A stretch of DNA of 64,000 nt from JBBSOK01 sp965219125 (GCA_965219125.1 CBDCMO010000002.1:1488001-1552000); one strand, 5' to 3'; positions 44,492-53,793 are shown, counted from the first letter of the stretch. Numbers and translations: made by a program. The notes: generated by a model from the sequence alone, not told the origin.

Positions 44492-45532
44492 GTGATAATA
44501 CTCTACGTTTTCGTAATCTTCTTTACTATAAGTCCTTTTTTTCCTGCAACTGAAAATCCGCATTGGTTTTTTAGAACTGCCGATTTTGTTAGGCTTCAAT
44601 CCATCTTTATTCAATTCGTTTTATTGGGATTGCTTTTTTGGCTGGTTGAAGATTTTTCAACATTTGATTGGATTACAGGCGCGGCACTCGTTGGCTCGAT
44701 ACTTTATCAGGTTTTTAAAGTATTTCCGTACAGTTCACTTTTTCCGCGGAAAAGATCGTACGCAGAAAGTGATGGCCACGTTTCAATATTGGCGGGCAAT
44801 GTGCTGCAAACAAATTCTTGCTATCCCGATTTTCTAAATGAAATAAAACGGTTTGACCCAGACTTGGTATTAGCGATGGAAACTAACAAAGATTGGGAAA
44901 ACTGTCTTTCTGAAATTGAAAAAATTTATCCTCATAGTGTAAAAGTGCCCATGGAAAATTTTTATGGAATGCATTTATATTCAAAAAAGAAATTGGAAAA
45001 TGTAGATGTAAGGTTTCAAATTGAAGACGATAAGCCTTCCATTTTTTTCGATTTTCCTATTGAAGGAAATCCGCCAATCTATTTTTGCTGTTTGCATCCC
45101 GCACCACCAAGTCCTACTGAAAATGAAACGTCAAAAGAGCGCGATGCAGAGTTGATGATGACCGGAAACAGAATCCGAAAGGAAGACAAACCAACCGTAG
45201 TTTGTGGGGATATGAATGACGTTGTTTGGAGCCGCACGACTAGGCTTTTCAAAAAAATGACAGGAATGATAGATCCGCGAGTAGGCCGCGGTTTTTTCGC
45301 AACCTATCACGCCGGTTATAGATTTATGCGTTTTCCACTAGACCATCTTTTTCATACAAGGGATTTATATGTTGGAAAAATGACGCGAAGTAAAAACTTT
45401 GGGAGCGACCATTACGCAATGTATTATGAAATTCATCATAAAAAAAAAGTACAAACGCCACCCAATCCTATCCTGAATAGAGAGGAAAAAAAAGAAATTG
45501 ATGAGTTGATTGAAGAAGGAAAAGAAGCATGA
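44492..45532 (+). CDS. Membrane-anchored endonuclease/exonuclease/phosphatase family protein
   Basis: 346 residues. Two to three N-terminal TM helices (about 1-85), then an EEP domain: ILAGNVLQTN, LVLAMETNKDWEN (metal Glu), FYGMHLYSKK, FCCLHPAPPSPTEN, VVCGDMNDVVWSR (Asp/Asn) and GSDHYAMYYE (Asp-His pair). The catalytic set is complete. The active domain would face the cytoplasm or periplasm depending on helix number. Start is GTG at 44492. Substrate unknown; phosphodiester or phospholipid are both possible. Confidence 0.82.
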   Translation: MIILYVFVIFFTISPFFPATENPHWFFRTADFVRLQSIFIQFVLLGLLFWLVEDFSTFDWITGAALVGSILYQVFKVFPYSSLFPRKRSYAESDGHVSILAGNVLQTNSCYPDFLNEIKRFDPDLVLAMETNKDWENCLSEIEKIYPHSVKVPMENFYGMHLYSKKKLENVDVRFQIEDDKPSIFFDFPIEGNPPIYFCCLHPAPPSPTENETSKERDAELMMTGNRIRKEDKPTVVCGDMNDVVWSRTTRLFKKMTGMIDPRVGRGFFATYHAGYRFMRFPLDHLFHTRDLYVGKMTRSKNFGSDHYAMYYEIHHKKKVQTPPNPILNREEKKEIDELIEEGKEA

Positions 45533-45663
45533 GGTTTTTATAAATTTTAAAAAAAACATAAAGTTAATATAAAGTAACCGCCAAAATAAAAGTCTAAATT
45601 AACTTTACTAATTCTATTAACCGCATTTTTTTAATATACCGCGTAAACTTTAAAAAAAGAATT

Positions 45664-46701
45664 ATGAAAAAAGCTCCCATTTTCTTCAGTTGCCTATTAA
45701 CTATTTTATCGTCATTTTGTTTCGGGCAAGGCAATACATCAAAAGAATATAAAATAGAAAAAACTTTTGCTGTTGAAGGCGATGGCGGTTGGGATCTTCT
45801 TACAACAGATGCTTCTACAAATAGAGTATTTATTTCACACCACGACGTAACACAAGTTATAGATGGCGATACAGGAGAATTGTTGGGCACTATAAAATAT
45901 ACAAAAGGAGTTCACGGAATTGCTTTAGATCAAAAGGCAAACCGCGCTTTTATAAGTTGCGGAAATGATAATTCTATAACGGTTATCAATTTGACAACCT
46001 TAGATTTTATTACCAAAATTCAATCTACCGGCATAAAACCAGACGATATTTTATATGATCCATTTTCAGATAAGGTATTTGTTTTCAACGCACGTTCCAA
46101 CAACGCTACCATTGTTGACCCGAATACCAATAAAGTGATAACAACTATTGATTTTGAAGGAAATCCAGAATTATCGGTGAGCGACGAGAAAGGAAAAGTG
46201 TATGTAAATATTGAAGATAAAAGTTTGGTAACGGTAATAAATACTGAAACCTTGAAGGTTGAAAATTCTTGGTCTTTATTTCCCGGAGAAGAACCAACGG
46301 GTTTAAGTCTTGATAACAACACGCACCGTTTGTTTTCCGTTTGCGCCAATGAAAAGATGGTAGTTTTGGACGCAGAAAGTGGCAAAATTATTACAACATT
46401 ACAAACAGGTAAAGGCACCGATGGTTGCGCTTTTGATTCAAAATTAAAAAGAGTTTACAGCAGCAACGGCGGCGATGGTACTATGACAGTTGTGCAGGAA
46501 GAAAACGCGAATGAATTTTCAGTCTTAACAAATGTTCCAACCAAGAAAGGGGCGCGAACTATTTGTCTAAACCCAAAAACGCATCATCTCTATCTACCAA
46601 CCGCAAATTATGAAGCTGCAACAGTAACGGAAAATGGCGAGCAAAAAAGACCTGCGATAAAATCCGGGACTTTTGCTATTTTGGAGATTGCTCCAATGTA
46701 A
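45664..46701 (+). CDS. YncE-like secreted beta-propeller
   Basis: 345 residues. Signal peptide MKKAPIFFSCLLTILSSFCFGQ. Seven-bladed YVTN/NHL-like propeller with repeated units VFISHHDVTQVIDGDTGELLG, ITVINLTTLDFITKI, ATIVDPNTNKVITTI and VVLDAESGKIITTLQTGKG. Related proteins bind DNA or ligands in the periplasm; no enzyme site is apparent. Both flanks are non-coding. Confidence 0.82.
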   Translation: MKKAPIFFSCLLTILSSFCFGQGNTSKEYKIEKTFAVEGDGGWDLLTTDASTNRVFISHHDVTQVIDGDTGELLGTIKYTKGVHGIALDQKANRAFISCGNDNSITVINLTTLDFITKIQSTGIKPDDILYDPFSDKVFVFNARSNNATIVDPNTNKVITTIDFEGNPELSVSDEKGKVYVNIEDKSLVTVINTETLKVENSWSLFPGEEPTGLSLDNNTHRLFSVCANEKMVVLDAESGKIITTLQTGKGTDGCAFDSKLKRVYSSNGGDGTMTVVQEENANEFSVLTNVPTKKGARTICLNPKTHHLYLPTANYEAATVTENGEQKRPAIKSGTFAILEIAPM

Positions 46702-46705
46702 TTTC

Positions 46706-46726
46706 AATCTTGAATTCTTAATCTTG
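46706..46726 (+). repeat. AATCTTG/AATTCTT heptamers after the YncE-like gene
   Basis: Three units AATCTTG, AATTCTT, AATCTTG starting 5 bp after the stop at 46701. Confidence 0.5.
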
Positions 46727-46730
46727 AAGT

Positions 46731-47540
46731 TTACTTCCCAAAAGCCCATTTTATAAATTCGGGAAAAATAAATCCCCAGGTTGGTAGGTTGTGTTTTCCG
46801 CCTTCCAATAATGTATATTTAATATCGCCGGGATAGCTATATCCTTTTAATTGAAGCTCTTTTATAACATCATTTGTATCATCAATGGCATCGATAATCC
46901 CATTTTTGTTACGGTCTGCAACTTCGTCTTCTGTGCCCACTTGAAACCAAAATTTAAGATCGTGTTTTGCTTTTGCGTTTTTAATTACGTCCAAAATAAT
47001 GCGATTTCTATCTTCTAAATCTTTCGGTTTATAAGCTTTTTTTCGCCACCAAAATGAGCCGCTAAAAACGCCAATTTTGGTAAAATAATTTGGATTGTTG
47101 TACGCAATATCTAAAGCTGAAAGTCCGCCGAGAGACATTCCGCAGTAAACATAATCTTCCTTTTTATCACTTACTTTAAACTCTTCTTTCAAAAATGGAA
47201 TAAATTCCTCAATTACAAAACGTGTGTATTTTGCTGCTTCTTTACCTCTTCCCTTAAAATCGGCAGAAATTGCCGTTCCGTATTCTTGTATTCGATTTCC
47301 ATCTGCTTCAATACCTACATAAATAAAAGGTTTAATTTGAGGATTTAAGTAAGCAGATGCCAAGGTTTTTTCTAATTCCATAGCCGTAAAATCTTGACCG
47401 TCATTCATTAACAATACTGGAAATTTATAGGTTGACTTGGTATAAGTAGGCGGTGCGACCCATCTAAAAGAAACTTCCCTTTTTAAAAAATTTGAGTAAA
47501 TACGCCCTTTACAGCTTATAAAATCGAAGATTATTTTCAT
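46731..47540 (-). CDS. PF00756-type esterase (alpha/beta hydrolase)
   Basis: 269 residues from the internal ATG at 47540; a longer frame begins at 47591 but adds residues outside the fold. Esterase-D/enterochelin-esterase-like: RWVAPPTYTKSTYKFPVLLMNDGQ, the nucleophile elbow VYCGMSLGGLSAL (Ser in GMSLG) and the late GGKHNLPTW with the His. No signal peptide. It is divergent from a second esterase of the same family that leads the ATP-grasp cluster, so both may serve that pathway. Confidence 0.82.
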   Translation of the reverse strand: MKIIFDFISCKGRIYSNFLKREVSFRWVAPPTYTKSTYKFPVLLMNDGQDFTAMELEKTLASAYLNPQIKPFIYVGIEADGNRIQEYGTAISADFKGRGKEAAKYTRFVIEEFIPFLKEEFKVSDKKEDYVYCGMSLGGLSALDIAYNNPNYFTKIGVFSGSFWWRKKAYKPKDLEDRNRIILDVIKNAKAKHDLKFWFQVGTEDEVADRNKNGIIDAIDDTNDVIKELQLKGYSYPGDIKYTLLEGGKHNLPTWGFIFPEFIKWAFGK

Positions 47541-47608
47541 CCATTTTTTTTCGAATTGCAATATTAGGCAATCCCCAAAAATTTTATGCAACTGTTAAGA
47601 ATTTAAAT

Positions 47609-47616
47609 TACTTTTG
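47609..47616 (+). promoter_or_regulatory. -7 box TACTTTTG for the rightward esterase gene
   Basis: Exact TAnnTTTG match 44 nt before the ATG at 47661; no clear -33 box. Confidence 0.4.
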
Positions 47617-47660
47617 CGCTCTGATTTAATTGATACTCAAACAATTCATATTTTATATTT

Positions 47661-48374
47661 ATGGCAGCAGCTAAAACTATTGATTATTACAGTAACACTT
47701 TAAATAAGGATATGAAACTACAAGTAATTGGAAATTGGGGTTATCCAATATTAATGTTTCCTTCTTCCGGCGGGCAATATGATCAAAATTCAGATTTTGG
47801 ACTTACAGATTCTGTGATGCAAATGGTTGATGCCGGTAAGATAAAACTCTACAATATAGAAACTATTGATGCAATGACCTTTTACGGTGAAGATCTTCCC
47901 GAGGATGTTTCAATACACAATTACGATATGTATATGCAGTTTTTGCAAAATGAGCTAATCCCTTATATCTGCAATGAATGCAATACTGATAAATTAGCAA
48001 CGGCAGGTGTAAGTTTTGGTGGTTTTCACGCTGGCAATACAGCCTTTAGATTTCCCGAAGTTGTTTCGCACCTTATAGCAATGAGCGCCGTTTTTAGCAT
48101 TCGCAGTTTTGTGAAAAACTTACAAGATCCCAAGATATATTTTAATTGCCCGGAAGAATTTATGCCAAATGAAAACGCAGCAAAATATAGTAACTTGAAA
48201 ATTGTACTAAGCACAAGCGATTGGGACAGCTGCAAACCAAAAAATGAAAATATGGCTAGCATTTTAGATTCAAAAGGCATACCTTACTGGTATGATGAGA
48301 AAAAATGGATAAAACACGATTGGCCACTTTGGAAAATGGTTTTTCCGGAATATGTAAATACATATTTTAATTAG
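47661..48374 (+). CDS. Esterase-like alpha/beta hydrolase at the head of the ligase cluster
   Basis: 237 residues, cytoplasmic. The pattern MKLQVIGNWGYPILMFPSSGGQ, the nucleophile elbow TAGVSFGGFHAGN (Ser in GVSFGG) and KKWIKHDWPLWKMVFPEYV (late His) fits PF00756-like acyl-hydrolases or acyltransferases. Next downstream (200 bp) is an ATP-grasp gene. This family often accompanies ATP-grasp/YbdK ligases, so release or transfer of an acyl group in the same pathway is inferred. Confidence 0.8.
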   Translation: MAAAKTIDYYSNTLNKDMKLQVIGNWGYPILMFPSSGGQYDQNSDFGLTDSVMQMVDAGKIKLYNIETIDAMTFYGEDLPEDVSIHNYDMYMQFLQNELIPYICNECNTDKLATAGVSFGGFHAGNTAFRFPEVVSHLIAMSAVFSIRSFVKNLQDPKIYFNCPEEFMPNENAAKYSNLKIVLSTSDWDSCKPKNENMASILDSKGIPYWYDEKKWIKHDWPLWKMVFPEYVNTYFN

Positions 48375-48573
48375 GTATTCGATACATATTGAAAGCAAAA
48401 TCAAAACACTTAAATTTATGAAATTTTAGTAAGGCTTTCAAAACAGGTATCTATTAAAGGTGCGACAGACAGGCTCAGAAATTGACATTAAGAATTAGAA
48501 AAAATAAATTTGTGATTTTTCCAATTCTTCAAGAAATATAAAATTTATAACCAACATTTAATAATACAAGATT

Positions 48574-49782
48574 ATGGTAAAGAAAGTAGGAATTTTATTC
48601 GGAATGGAAGATACCTTTCCGTGGGCATTCATAAACAAAGTAAACGAACTTGGTAACGGCAAAATAGTTGCCGAGCCAGTTATGATAGACAAAGTACAAC
48701 AAGGTATAGATTATGGCTACGCCGTGATTTTTGACAGAATTTCGCAAGAAGTTCCTTTTTACCGTGCATACTTGAAAAATGCTTCATTAATGGGCACAAC
48801 TATTCTAAATAACCCATTTTGGTGGAGTGCAGATGAAAAGTTTTTTAACAACTGTCTAGCCTTACAACTTGGCGTTCCAGTTCCAAAAACTATTTTATTA
48901 CCATCAAATGCAAGACCGGATGATACAACTGAAAAGTCTTTCAGAAACTTAAAAGGACCTTTAGATTGGGATTATATTTTCAATTACATTGGCTTTCCAG
49001 CTTATATGAAACCTCACGCAGGTGGCGGTTGGAAGAGCGTTTACAAAGTAAAAGATGTTGAGGATATGTTTGAAAAACATGCAGAAACCGAGCAATTGGT
49101 AATGATGTTACAAGAGGAAATTATTTTTGAAGATTACTATCGTGTGTATTGTATTGGTCAGAAACATGTACACATTATGCCGTACGAGCCTCGTAACGAA
49201 CCACATTTGCGTTATGTAACCACCCCAAATACAACGGGTGATGAGCATAAAAAATTAATGAAAACCATACATGATTACACGCTTAGATTAAATAAAGCGT
49301 TAGGCTACGACTTTAACACAGTTGAATTTGCTGTAAGGAACGGGATTCCGTACGCAATCGATTTTTGTAATCCTGCGCCAGATGCAGACGTAAATTCTGT
49401 AGGTCAAGAAAATTTTGACTGGGTTGTAGAACATGCTGCAAAATGCGCAATTGAAAAAGCTGAAGCTCATAAACCTGGCCAAAACAACACATCTTGGGGA
49501 ACGTATGTTGAAAGTTGTGTTTCTCCTGTGAAAAAACAAACAAAAAAGGTAAATTTAAAAACCGCTGCAGAAGCCAAAAAATCGGTTATTAAAAAAGTGC
49601 CAACAAAAGCAGTAGAGAAAAAAGCTGATAAAGTAAGTGTTGCACCAAAGAAAGCAGCCGCCAAGCCAGCAGTTATTAAAAAACCTGCAGTAGTTAAAAC
49701 AAAAACTTCAGCAGTAAAAAAGGATGCTGCAAAGTCTAGTGACGCAACTGCGCCAAAAGCGGTAGATAAACGCAAAAAATAG
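48574..49782 (+). CDS. ATP-grasp ligase with Lys/Ala-rich C-terminal tail
   Basis: 402 residues. Residues about 1-310 are an ATP-grasp domain: VGILFGMEDTFPWAFIN start, the ATP-binding FPAYMKPHAGGGWKSVYKV (Lys before PHAGGG), MMLQEEIIFEDYYRVYCIG and the Mg site VEFAVRNGIPYAIDFCNPAPDAD. Residues about 318-402 form a basic histone-H1-like tail (KKAAAKPAVIKKPAVVKTKT) that is unusual for a small-molecule ligase and could bind nucleic acid or polyanions. The YbdK-type ligase follows 30 bp later. Substrate unknown. Confidence 0.85.
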   Translation: MVKKVGILFGMEDTFPWAFINKVNELGNGKIVAEPVMIDKVQQGIDYGYAVIFDRISQEVPFYRAYLKNASLMGTTILNNPFWWSADEKFFNNCLALQLGVPVPKTILLPSNARPDDTTEKSFRNLKGPLDWDYIFNYIGFPAYMKPHAGGGWKSVYKVKDVEDMFEKHAETEQLVMMLQEEIIFEDYYRVYCIGQKHVHIMPYEPRNEPHLRYVTTPNTTGDEHKKLMKTIHDYTLRLNKALGYDFNTVEFAVRNGIPYAIDFCNPAPDADVNSVGQENFDWVVEHAAKCAIEKAEAHKPGQNNTSWGTYVESCVSPVKKQTKKVNLKTAAEAKKSVIKKVPTKAVEKKADKVSVAPKKAAAKPAVIKKPAVVKTKTSAVKKDAAKSSDATAPKAVDKRKK

Positions 49783-49812
49783 TCCTTATACGAATGTAAC
49801 AAACCTACAGTT

Positions 49813-50910
49813 ATGCATAAATTCACATTAGGTATTGAAGAAGAATTTCAGATTCTTGATGGCGATAATCTAAATCTTCGTTCGCAAATGTCGAAGATTT
49901 TAGAAGGTGGTCGCGTTTTTCTTAAAGAAAGAATCAAAGAAGAAATGCATCAATCTGTAGTTGAAATGGGCACAAATGTTTGTGAAAATATACAACATGC
50001 TCGCGATGAGGTCTCGTATTTACGGCAGCAAGTAATTGAACTTGCAGCAAAAGAAGGCTTAAAAGTTGCCGCTTCCGGCACACACCCTTTTTCGCATTGG
50101 AGTGAGCAATTAATTACCCCAAACCCAAGATACGATGCGCTTATTGCCGAATTAAAAGACGTAGCGCGTTCCAATTTAATTTTTGGAATGCACGTGCACG
50201 TTGCAATTCCAAACCGAGAGGAAGGTTTGCAGATTATGAATGTGGCACGTTATTTTTTGCCTCATCTTTATGCACTTTCAACAAATTCGCCATTTTGGGA
50301 AGGTCGGGAAACTGGTTTTAAATCGTTTAGAAGTAAGATTTTCGATAAATTTCCGCGTACCGGAATTCCACCGTATTTTCAAAGTGTTGCGGAATATGAC
50401 AAGTTTATTGATATTCTTGTAAAAACCAACTGTATAGATAATGGGAAAAAGATTTGGTGGGATATCCGCCTCCACCCTTTTTTCCCAACTGTGGAGTTTC
50501 GCATTTGTGATATGGTAATGACGGTAGATGAAGTTACATGTATAGCGGCGATTATGCAATGTATAATTGCCAAATTGCACAAAATGCACGAAAAAAATCA
50601 AAGCTTTAGGTCTTATAGGCGTGTGCTTATTAACGAAAATAAATGGCGCGCAGGTCGTTGGGGAATCGAATCTAAATTAATTGATTTCGGAAAGGAAGAA
50701 GAAGTGCCATTTGCAACTTTAATTAATGAGCTGCTTGAGTTTATTGATGATGTAGTTGACGGTTTAGGTTGCCGTAATGAGGTAAATTATGTTTATCAAA
50801 TGATAGAACAAGGTTCTGGCGCAGATAGACAACTAAAAGTTTATCACGATACAAACGACCTAAAAAAGGTGGTGGAATATATTGTAGAGCAAACCCAAAA
50901 AGGACTTTAA
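49813..50910 (+). CDS. YbdK-type carboxylate-amine ligase (GCS2 family)
   Basis: 365 residues. Glutamate-cysteine-ligase 2 fold: FTLGIEEEFQILDGDNLNL (Mg-binding Glu cluster), EMHQSVVEMGTNVCENI, GTHPFSHWSEQ, FGMHVHVAIPN, FPRTGIPPYFQS and WWDIRLHPFFPTVEFRICD. It joins a carboxylate to an amine with ATP. Because it sits between two ATP-grasp-type proteins and an amidotransferase, a role in building a peptide-like metabolite is more likely than glutathione synthesis (inference). An intrinsic terminator follows. Confidence 0.9.
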   Translation: MHKFTLGIEEEFQILDGDNLNLRSQMSKILEGGRVFLKERIKEEMHQSVVEMGTNVCENIQHARDEVSYLRQQVIELAAKEGLKVAASGTHPFSHWSEQLITPNPRYDALIAELKDVARSNLIFGMHVHVAIPNREEGLQIMNVARYFLPHLYALSTNSPFWEGRETGFKSFRSKIFDKFPRTGIPPYFQSVAEYDKFIDILVKTNCIDNGKKIWWDIRLHPFFPTVEFRICDMVMTVDEVTCIAAIMQCIIAKLHKMHEKNQSFRSYRRVLINENKWRAGRWGIESKLIDFGKEEEVPFATLINELLEFIDDVVDGLGCRNEVNYVYQMIEQGSGADRQLKVYHDTNDLKKVVEYIVEQTQKGL

Positions 50911-50951
50911 AATATTATGGTTGCGCAAATAGCTAATATGGAAATTTGACA

Positions 50952-50979
50952 AAAATGGAGAACGTTTCTCCATTTTTTT
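50952..50979 (+). terminator. Intrinsic terminator after the YbdK-type gene
   Basis: Stem ATGGAGA/TCTCCAT with a 5-nt loop followed by T7. It divides the cluster into two transcription units. Confidence 0.8.
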
Positions 50980-51024
50980 GTATTTTGGTATATGTAAAAT
51001 TTTAATCAAAAAGGATAAAAATTA

Positions 51025-51861
51025 ATGGAGCATTTTAATAGAATTGCCATTTTAGATATGAATGCAGGAGAGCCAAATGAAGGTATGCGTTGTTTAAAAA
51101 CATTAGCTGGCGAATTTTTGGCCAAAGAAGATGTAAAGGGTAATTATGATATCTTTGAAGTAAGAATAAATGGTGAAATACCAAAATTGGAAGATTATGA
51201 TATCTTTCTTTCCTCGGGAGGCCCAGGTTCTCCATTTTTAACCGGTGCCGTTTGGGAACAAAAGTTTTTTAGATTGCTTGATGAAATTTTGGTCTACAAC
51301 CTAAACTTCGAAATTAAAAAACACGTTTTCTTGGTATGTCATTCCTTCCAACTTGCCTGCCTACATTGGGATTTGGCAAAAGTAACAAAAAGACGTTCGC
51401 CCTCATTTGGCATTTTACCAATTCATTTAACTGAAGCTGGTGAAAATGAGCCAGTTTTTGAGGGTCTTGAAGATCCTTTTTATGCAGTAGATTCCCGCAG
51501 TTATCAGGTAGTACTTCCAAAGAAGAAAAAATTGCAAAGTTTAGACGGCAAAATATTGTGCCGCGAAAAAATACGTCCGCACGTGCCTCTTGAAAGAGCC
51601 GTAATGGGAATTAGATTTACAAATGAAATTATTGGAACACAATTTCATCCAGAAGCAGATGCTGAAGGCATGTTGCGCTATTTTCAAAGAGAAGACAAGC
51701 GCAAGCATATAATGAAGAACTTTGGCGAGGAAAAATATCTTGACATGTTGCATTCGTTAAATGACGACGATAAAATTTTGAGAACAAACAGTATTATCAT
51801 ACCAACGTTTCTTAAAATTGCTTCAAATAGTTTGGTGCCAAAAACCTTAACTGTCGCATAA
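51025..51861 (+). CDS. Class I glutamine amidotransferase-like protein
   Basis: 278 residues. Triad residues are present: Cys105 in VFLVCHSFQLAC and the His/Glu of GTQFHPEAD; the oxyanion loop SSGGPGSPF is also seen. The usual nucleophile elbow GxCxGxQ is altered to VCHSFQ, which marks a divergent subfamily. It could supply ammonia to, or cleave gamma-glutamyl groups from, the product of the ligases. The next gene starts 1 bp after its stop, so they are co-translated. Confidence 0.83.
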   Translation: MEHFNRIAILDMNAGEPNEGMRCLKTLAGEFLAKEDVKGNYDIFEVRINGEIPKLEDYDIFLSSGGPGSPFLTGAVWEQKFFRLLDEILVYNLNFEIKKHVFLVCHSFQLACLHWDLAKVTKRRSPSFGILPIHLTEAGENEPVFEGLEDPFYAVDSRSYQVVLPKKKKLQSLDGKILCREKIRPHVPLERAVMGIRFTNEIIGTQFHPEADAEGMLRYFQREDKRKHIMKNFGEEKYLDMLHSLNDDDKILRTNSIIIPTFLKIASNSLVPKTLTVA

Positions 51862-51862
51862 T

Positions 51863-53059
51863 ATGATCCCAGCTGTAAGAGAAAAATTCAACAAAGAATA
51901 TCAAGAAGAATATTATGAAGATTTGCTTGCGCAAGTTCTCGAAACTTTTGGAGAAGAATGCGGTTTCAGAATTTCAGAAACGCCCGTTTTTATTTCTTCG
52001 GAATTGAAAAAGAAAGTTTTCAATGCATGCGAATCTATTATTGATCAAATCTGGAAATTAGATCTTAATCAAGTGAGAGCAGATTTTGTTCCAAAAGAAA
52101 TTCAATCTCCAGCACCTTTAGGAAAACCTCATTTTCTTGCGATAGATTTTGGATTGTGCGACGATGGAAATGGTGGAATTGAACCACAACTTATCGAGCT
52201 TCAAGCGTTCCCTACTCTATTCTTTTATCAACCGTTTTTGGGAAATGCATTTTTAAAAAATTACCCAAACATTCCCAAAAAAGGATTTCATTATTATTTT
52301 AGTGGCTTAAATGATGACACGTATAGACAAGAGGTAAGAAAAGTTATAATAGGTGATACAAATCCTGAAAATGTAATTTTGATGGAATTATATCCGGAAA
52401 AGCAAAAAACGTCGTTGGATTTTTGGGCAACAAGAATGGCTTTGGGTATTGAAGTTGTTTGTATGACGAAGGTTATTAAAGAAGGTAAAAAACTATTTTA
52501 CGAAAAAGACGGCCGAAAAATACCAATCAAAAAAATATACAATCGCGTAATTTTTGATGAAATTTCAAATACCGAAAATCTAAAGACCGATATAAATTTA
52601 AATGACGATTTGGATGTTGAATGGATCACACATCCCGACTGGTTTTATATTATTTCAAAATGTATTCTACCAAAATTGAAGCACGAGTATATTCCGAAGT
52701 CATTTTATTTAAATGATTATCCTGCGAAAATTAAACTTGAAGATTATGTGCTAAAACCACTTTTCAGCTTTGCGGGAAAAGGCATCAATCTGCATCCGAC
52801 CCAAAAAGATATTGACTTAATAAAAGATAAAAACAATTATATTCTTCAAAAAAAGGTACAATACGCATCGCTTGTAAAAACTTCAACCGAAAAAAATAGT
52901 AAAGTTGAACTTCGTATTTTGTATATCTGGGATGCTGAAAATGGAAAACTAAAACCAGTTATAAATTTAACGAGAATGAGCAAAGGCGAACTTATTAACG
53001 TCTCGCATTTAACGCAGGACACTTGGATTGGAAGCTCAATTAGTTTTTTTGAGGATTAA
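51863..53059 (+). CDS. Second ATP-grasp-like protein of the cluster
   Basis: 398 residues, no signal peptide. The C-terminal third looks like an ATP-grasp active site: LEDYVLKPLFSFAGKGI (Lys and glycine loop), NYILQKKVQYA, KVELRILYIWD and INLTRMSKGELINVSH. The N-terminal part contains LGKPHFLAIDFGLC and PQLIELQAFPTLFFYQPF, which resemble the substrate-side lobe of glutathionylspermidine-synthase-like ATP-grasp proteins. Assignment is by fold pattern only. It is translationally linked to the amidotransferase gene. Confidence 0.72.
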   Translation: MIPAVREKFNKEYQEEYYEDLLAQVLETFGEECGFRISETPVFISSELKKKVFNACESIIDQIWKLDLNQVRADFVPKEIQSPAPLGKPHFLAIDFGLCDDGNGGIEPQLIELQAFPTLFFYQPFLGNAFLKNYPNIPKKGFHYYFSGLNDDTYRQEVRKVIIGDTNPENVILMELYPEKQKTSLDFWATRMALGIEVVCMTKVIKEGKKLFYEKDGRKIPIKKIYNRVIFDEISNTENLKTDINLNDDLDVEWITHPDWFYIISKCILPKLKHEYIPKSFYLNDYPAKIKLEDYVLKPLFSFAGKGINLHPTQKDIDLIKDKNNYILQKKVQYASLVKTSTEKNSKVELRILYIWDAENGKLKPVINLTRMSKGELINVSHLTQDTWIGSSISFFED

Positions 53060-53693
53060 AATTTTGGGGATAAAATCCAATTTTTGGTTGGCTCTACCCA
53101 ATCTTTTAAAGGTTTGTATAAAAAAGCCGTGGCCTAAATTTGTTTTTATTTCCAATTGCTCAAACGTAGTTGTAAAGTTTTCTTTGTCTATCCAGTAATC
53201 ATAGTTTTTTACAGCAATTGTATCAGATTTGTCATAAATACACAAAACCTGTCCGTGAAATTTCCAATTGTTATTTTCCTCTTGAAAATTATTATTTCCT
53301 GCAAGCAACACATAATTAATCACATTAGGATTAATATCGGAAATGTTTGCAGCTATTATTGCCCTTTGATACGCCAATTACAGTAATGTTTTCTGGAAAA
53401 ACGCCTTGTCTTAAAAGACCATCAATCTCTTTTGAAATCTTTTTGGCATATTCAATAACATCAACATTCTCGGTTCTAACTTCGCCGTGTATGATAGCGT
53501 TTTCAACTTTTAATGCAGAAATTATACTATAAAATTCATAATTTCCATATATTTCGCTAAACGCATTTTTTCCCTGTTCTTCAATAATTCTACCGTGTAA
53601 ATAGAAAATGTGCTTGGTATCATTTTTAGATTGCGAAATACAACCCAAATGAGAAATTGTGAATATTATGAAAAATAAGTATTTAAAATTCAT
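53036..53693 (-). pseudogene. Frameshifted alpha/beta-hydrolase lipoprotein
   Basis: Two overlapping minus-strand frames make one protein. The first (53693-53331) has a lipoprotein signal ending ISHLGC and reaches the nucleophile elbow ITVIGVSKG. It then runs out of frame. The second (from about 53365 to 53036) continues with AIIAANISDINPN and ends with LGHGFF, the likely catalytic His. Joining them requires a 2-base gain within the GGGC-A stretch near 53361, so a 2-base deletion (GC from GGCGCA) would explain it. It overlaps the end of the ATP-grasp-like gene by 24 bp. Confidence 0.7.
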
Positions 53694-53756
53694 AAAAAGT
53701 AAATTGAATTATAGAATATAATTATTCCCAAAAGTCGATTATTTCGGTTTATAAAA

Positions 53757-53788
53757 CAAAAAAGCCTCAGTTTTCACTGAAGCTTTTG
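53757..53788 (-). terminator. Intrinsic terminator after tRNA-Leu
   Basis: Minus strand AAAAGCTTCAGT/ACTGAGGCTTTT with GAAA loop, then T-run; one G-U pair. Confidence 0.8.
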
Positions 53789-53793
53789 TCTTG

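Noticed and set aside
46020..46418. 132-codon open frame on the minus strand
   Set aside because: Entirely antisense to the YncE-like propeller gene and without family features.
49467..49826. 119-codon minus-strand frame rich in Phe/Ala
   Set aside because: Antisense image of the Lys/Ala-rich tail of the ATP-grasp gene; apparent membrane segments are a reading-frame artefact.
53331..53377. Programmed frameshift in the lipoprotein hydrolase
   Set aside because: No slippery heptamer at the junction and the second frame needs a 2-base gain; a plain deletion is simpler.
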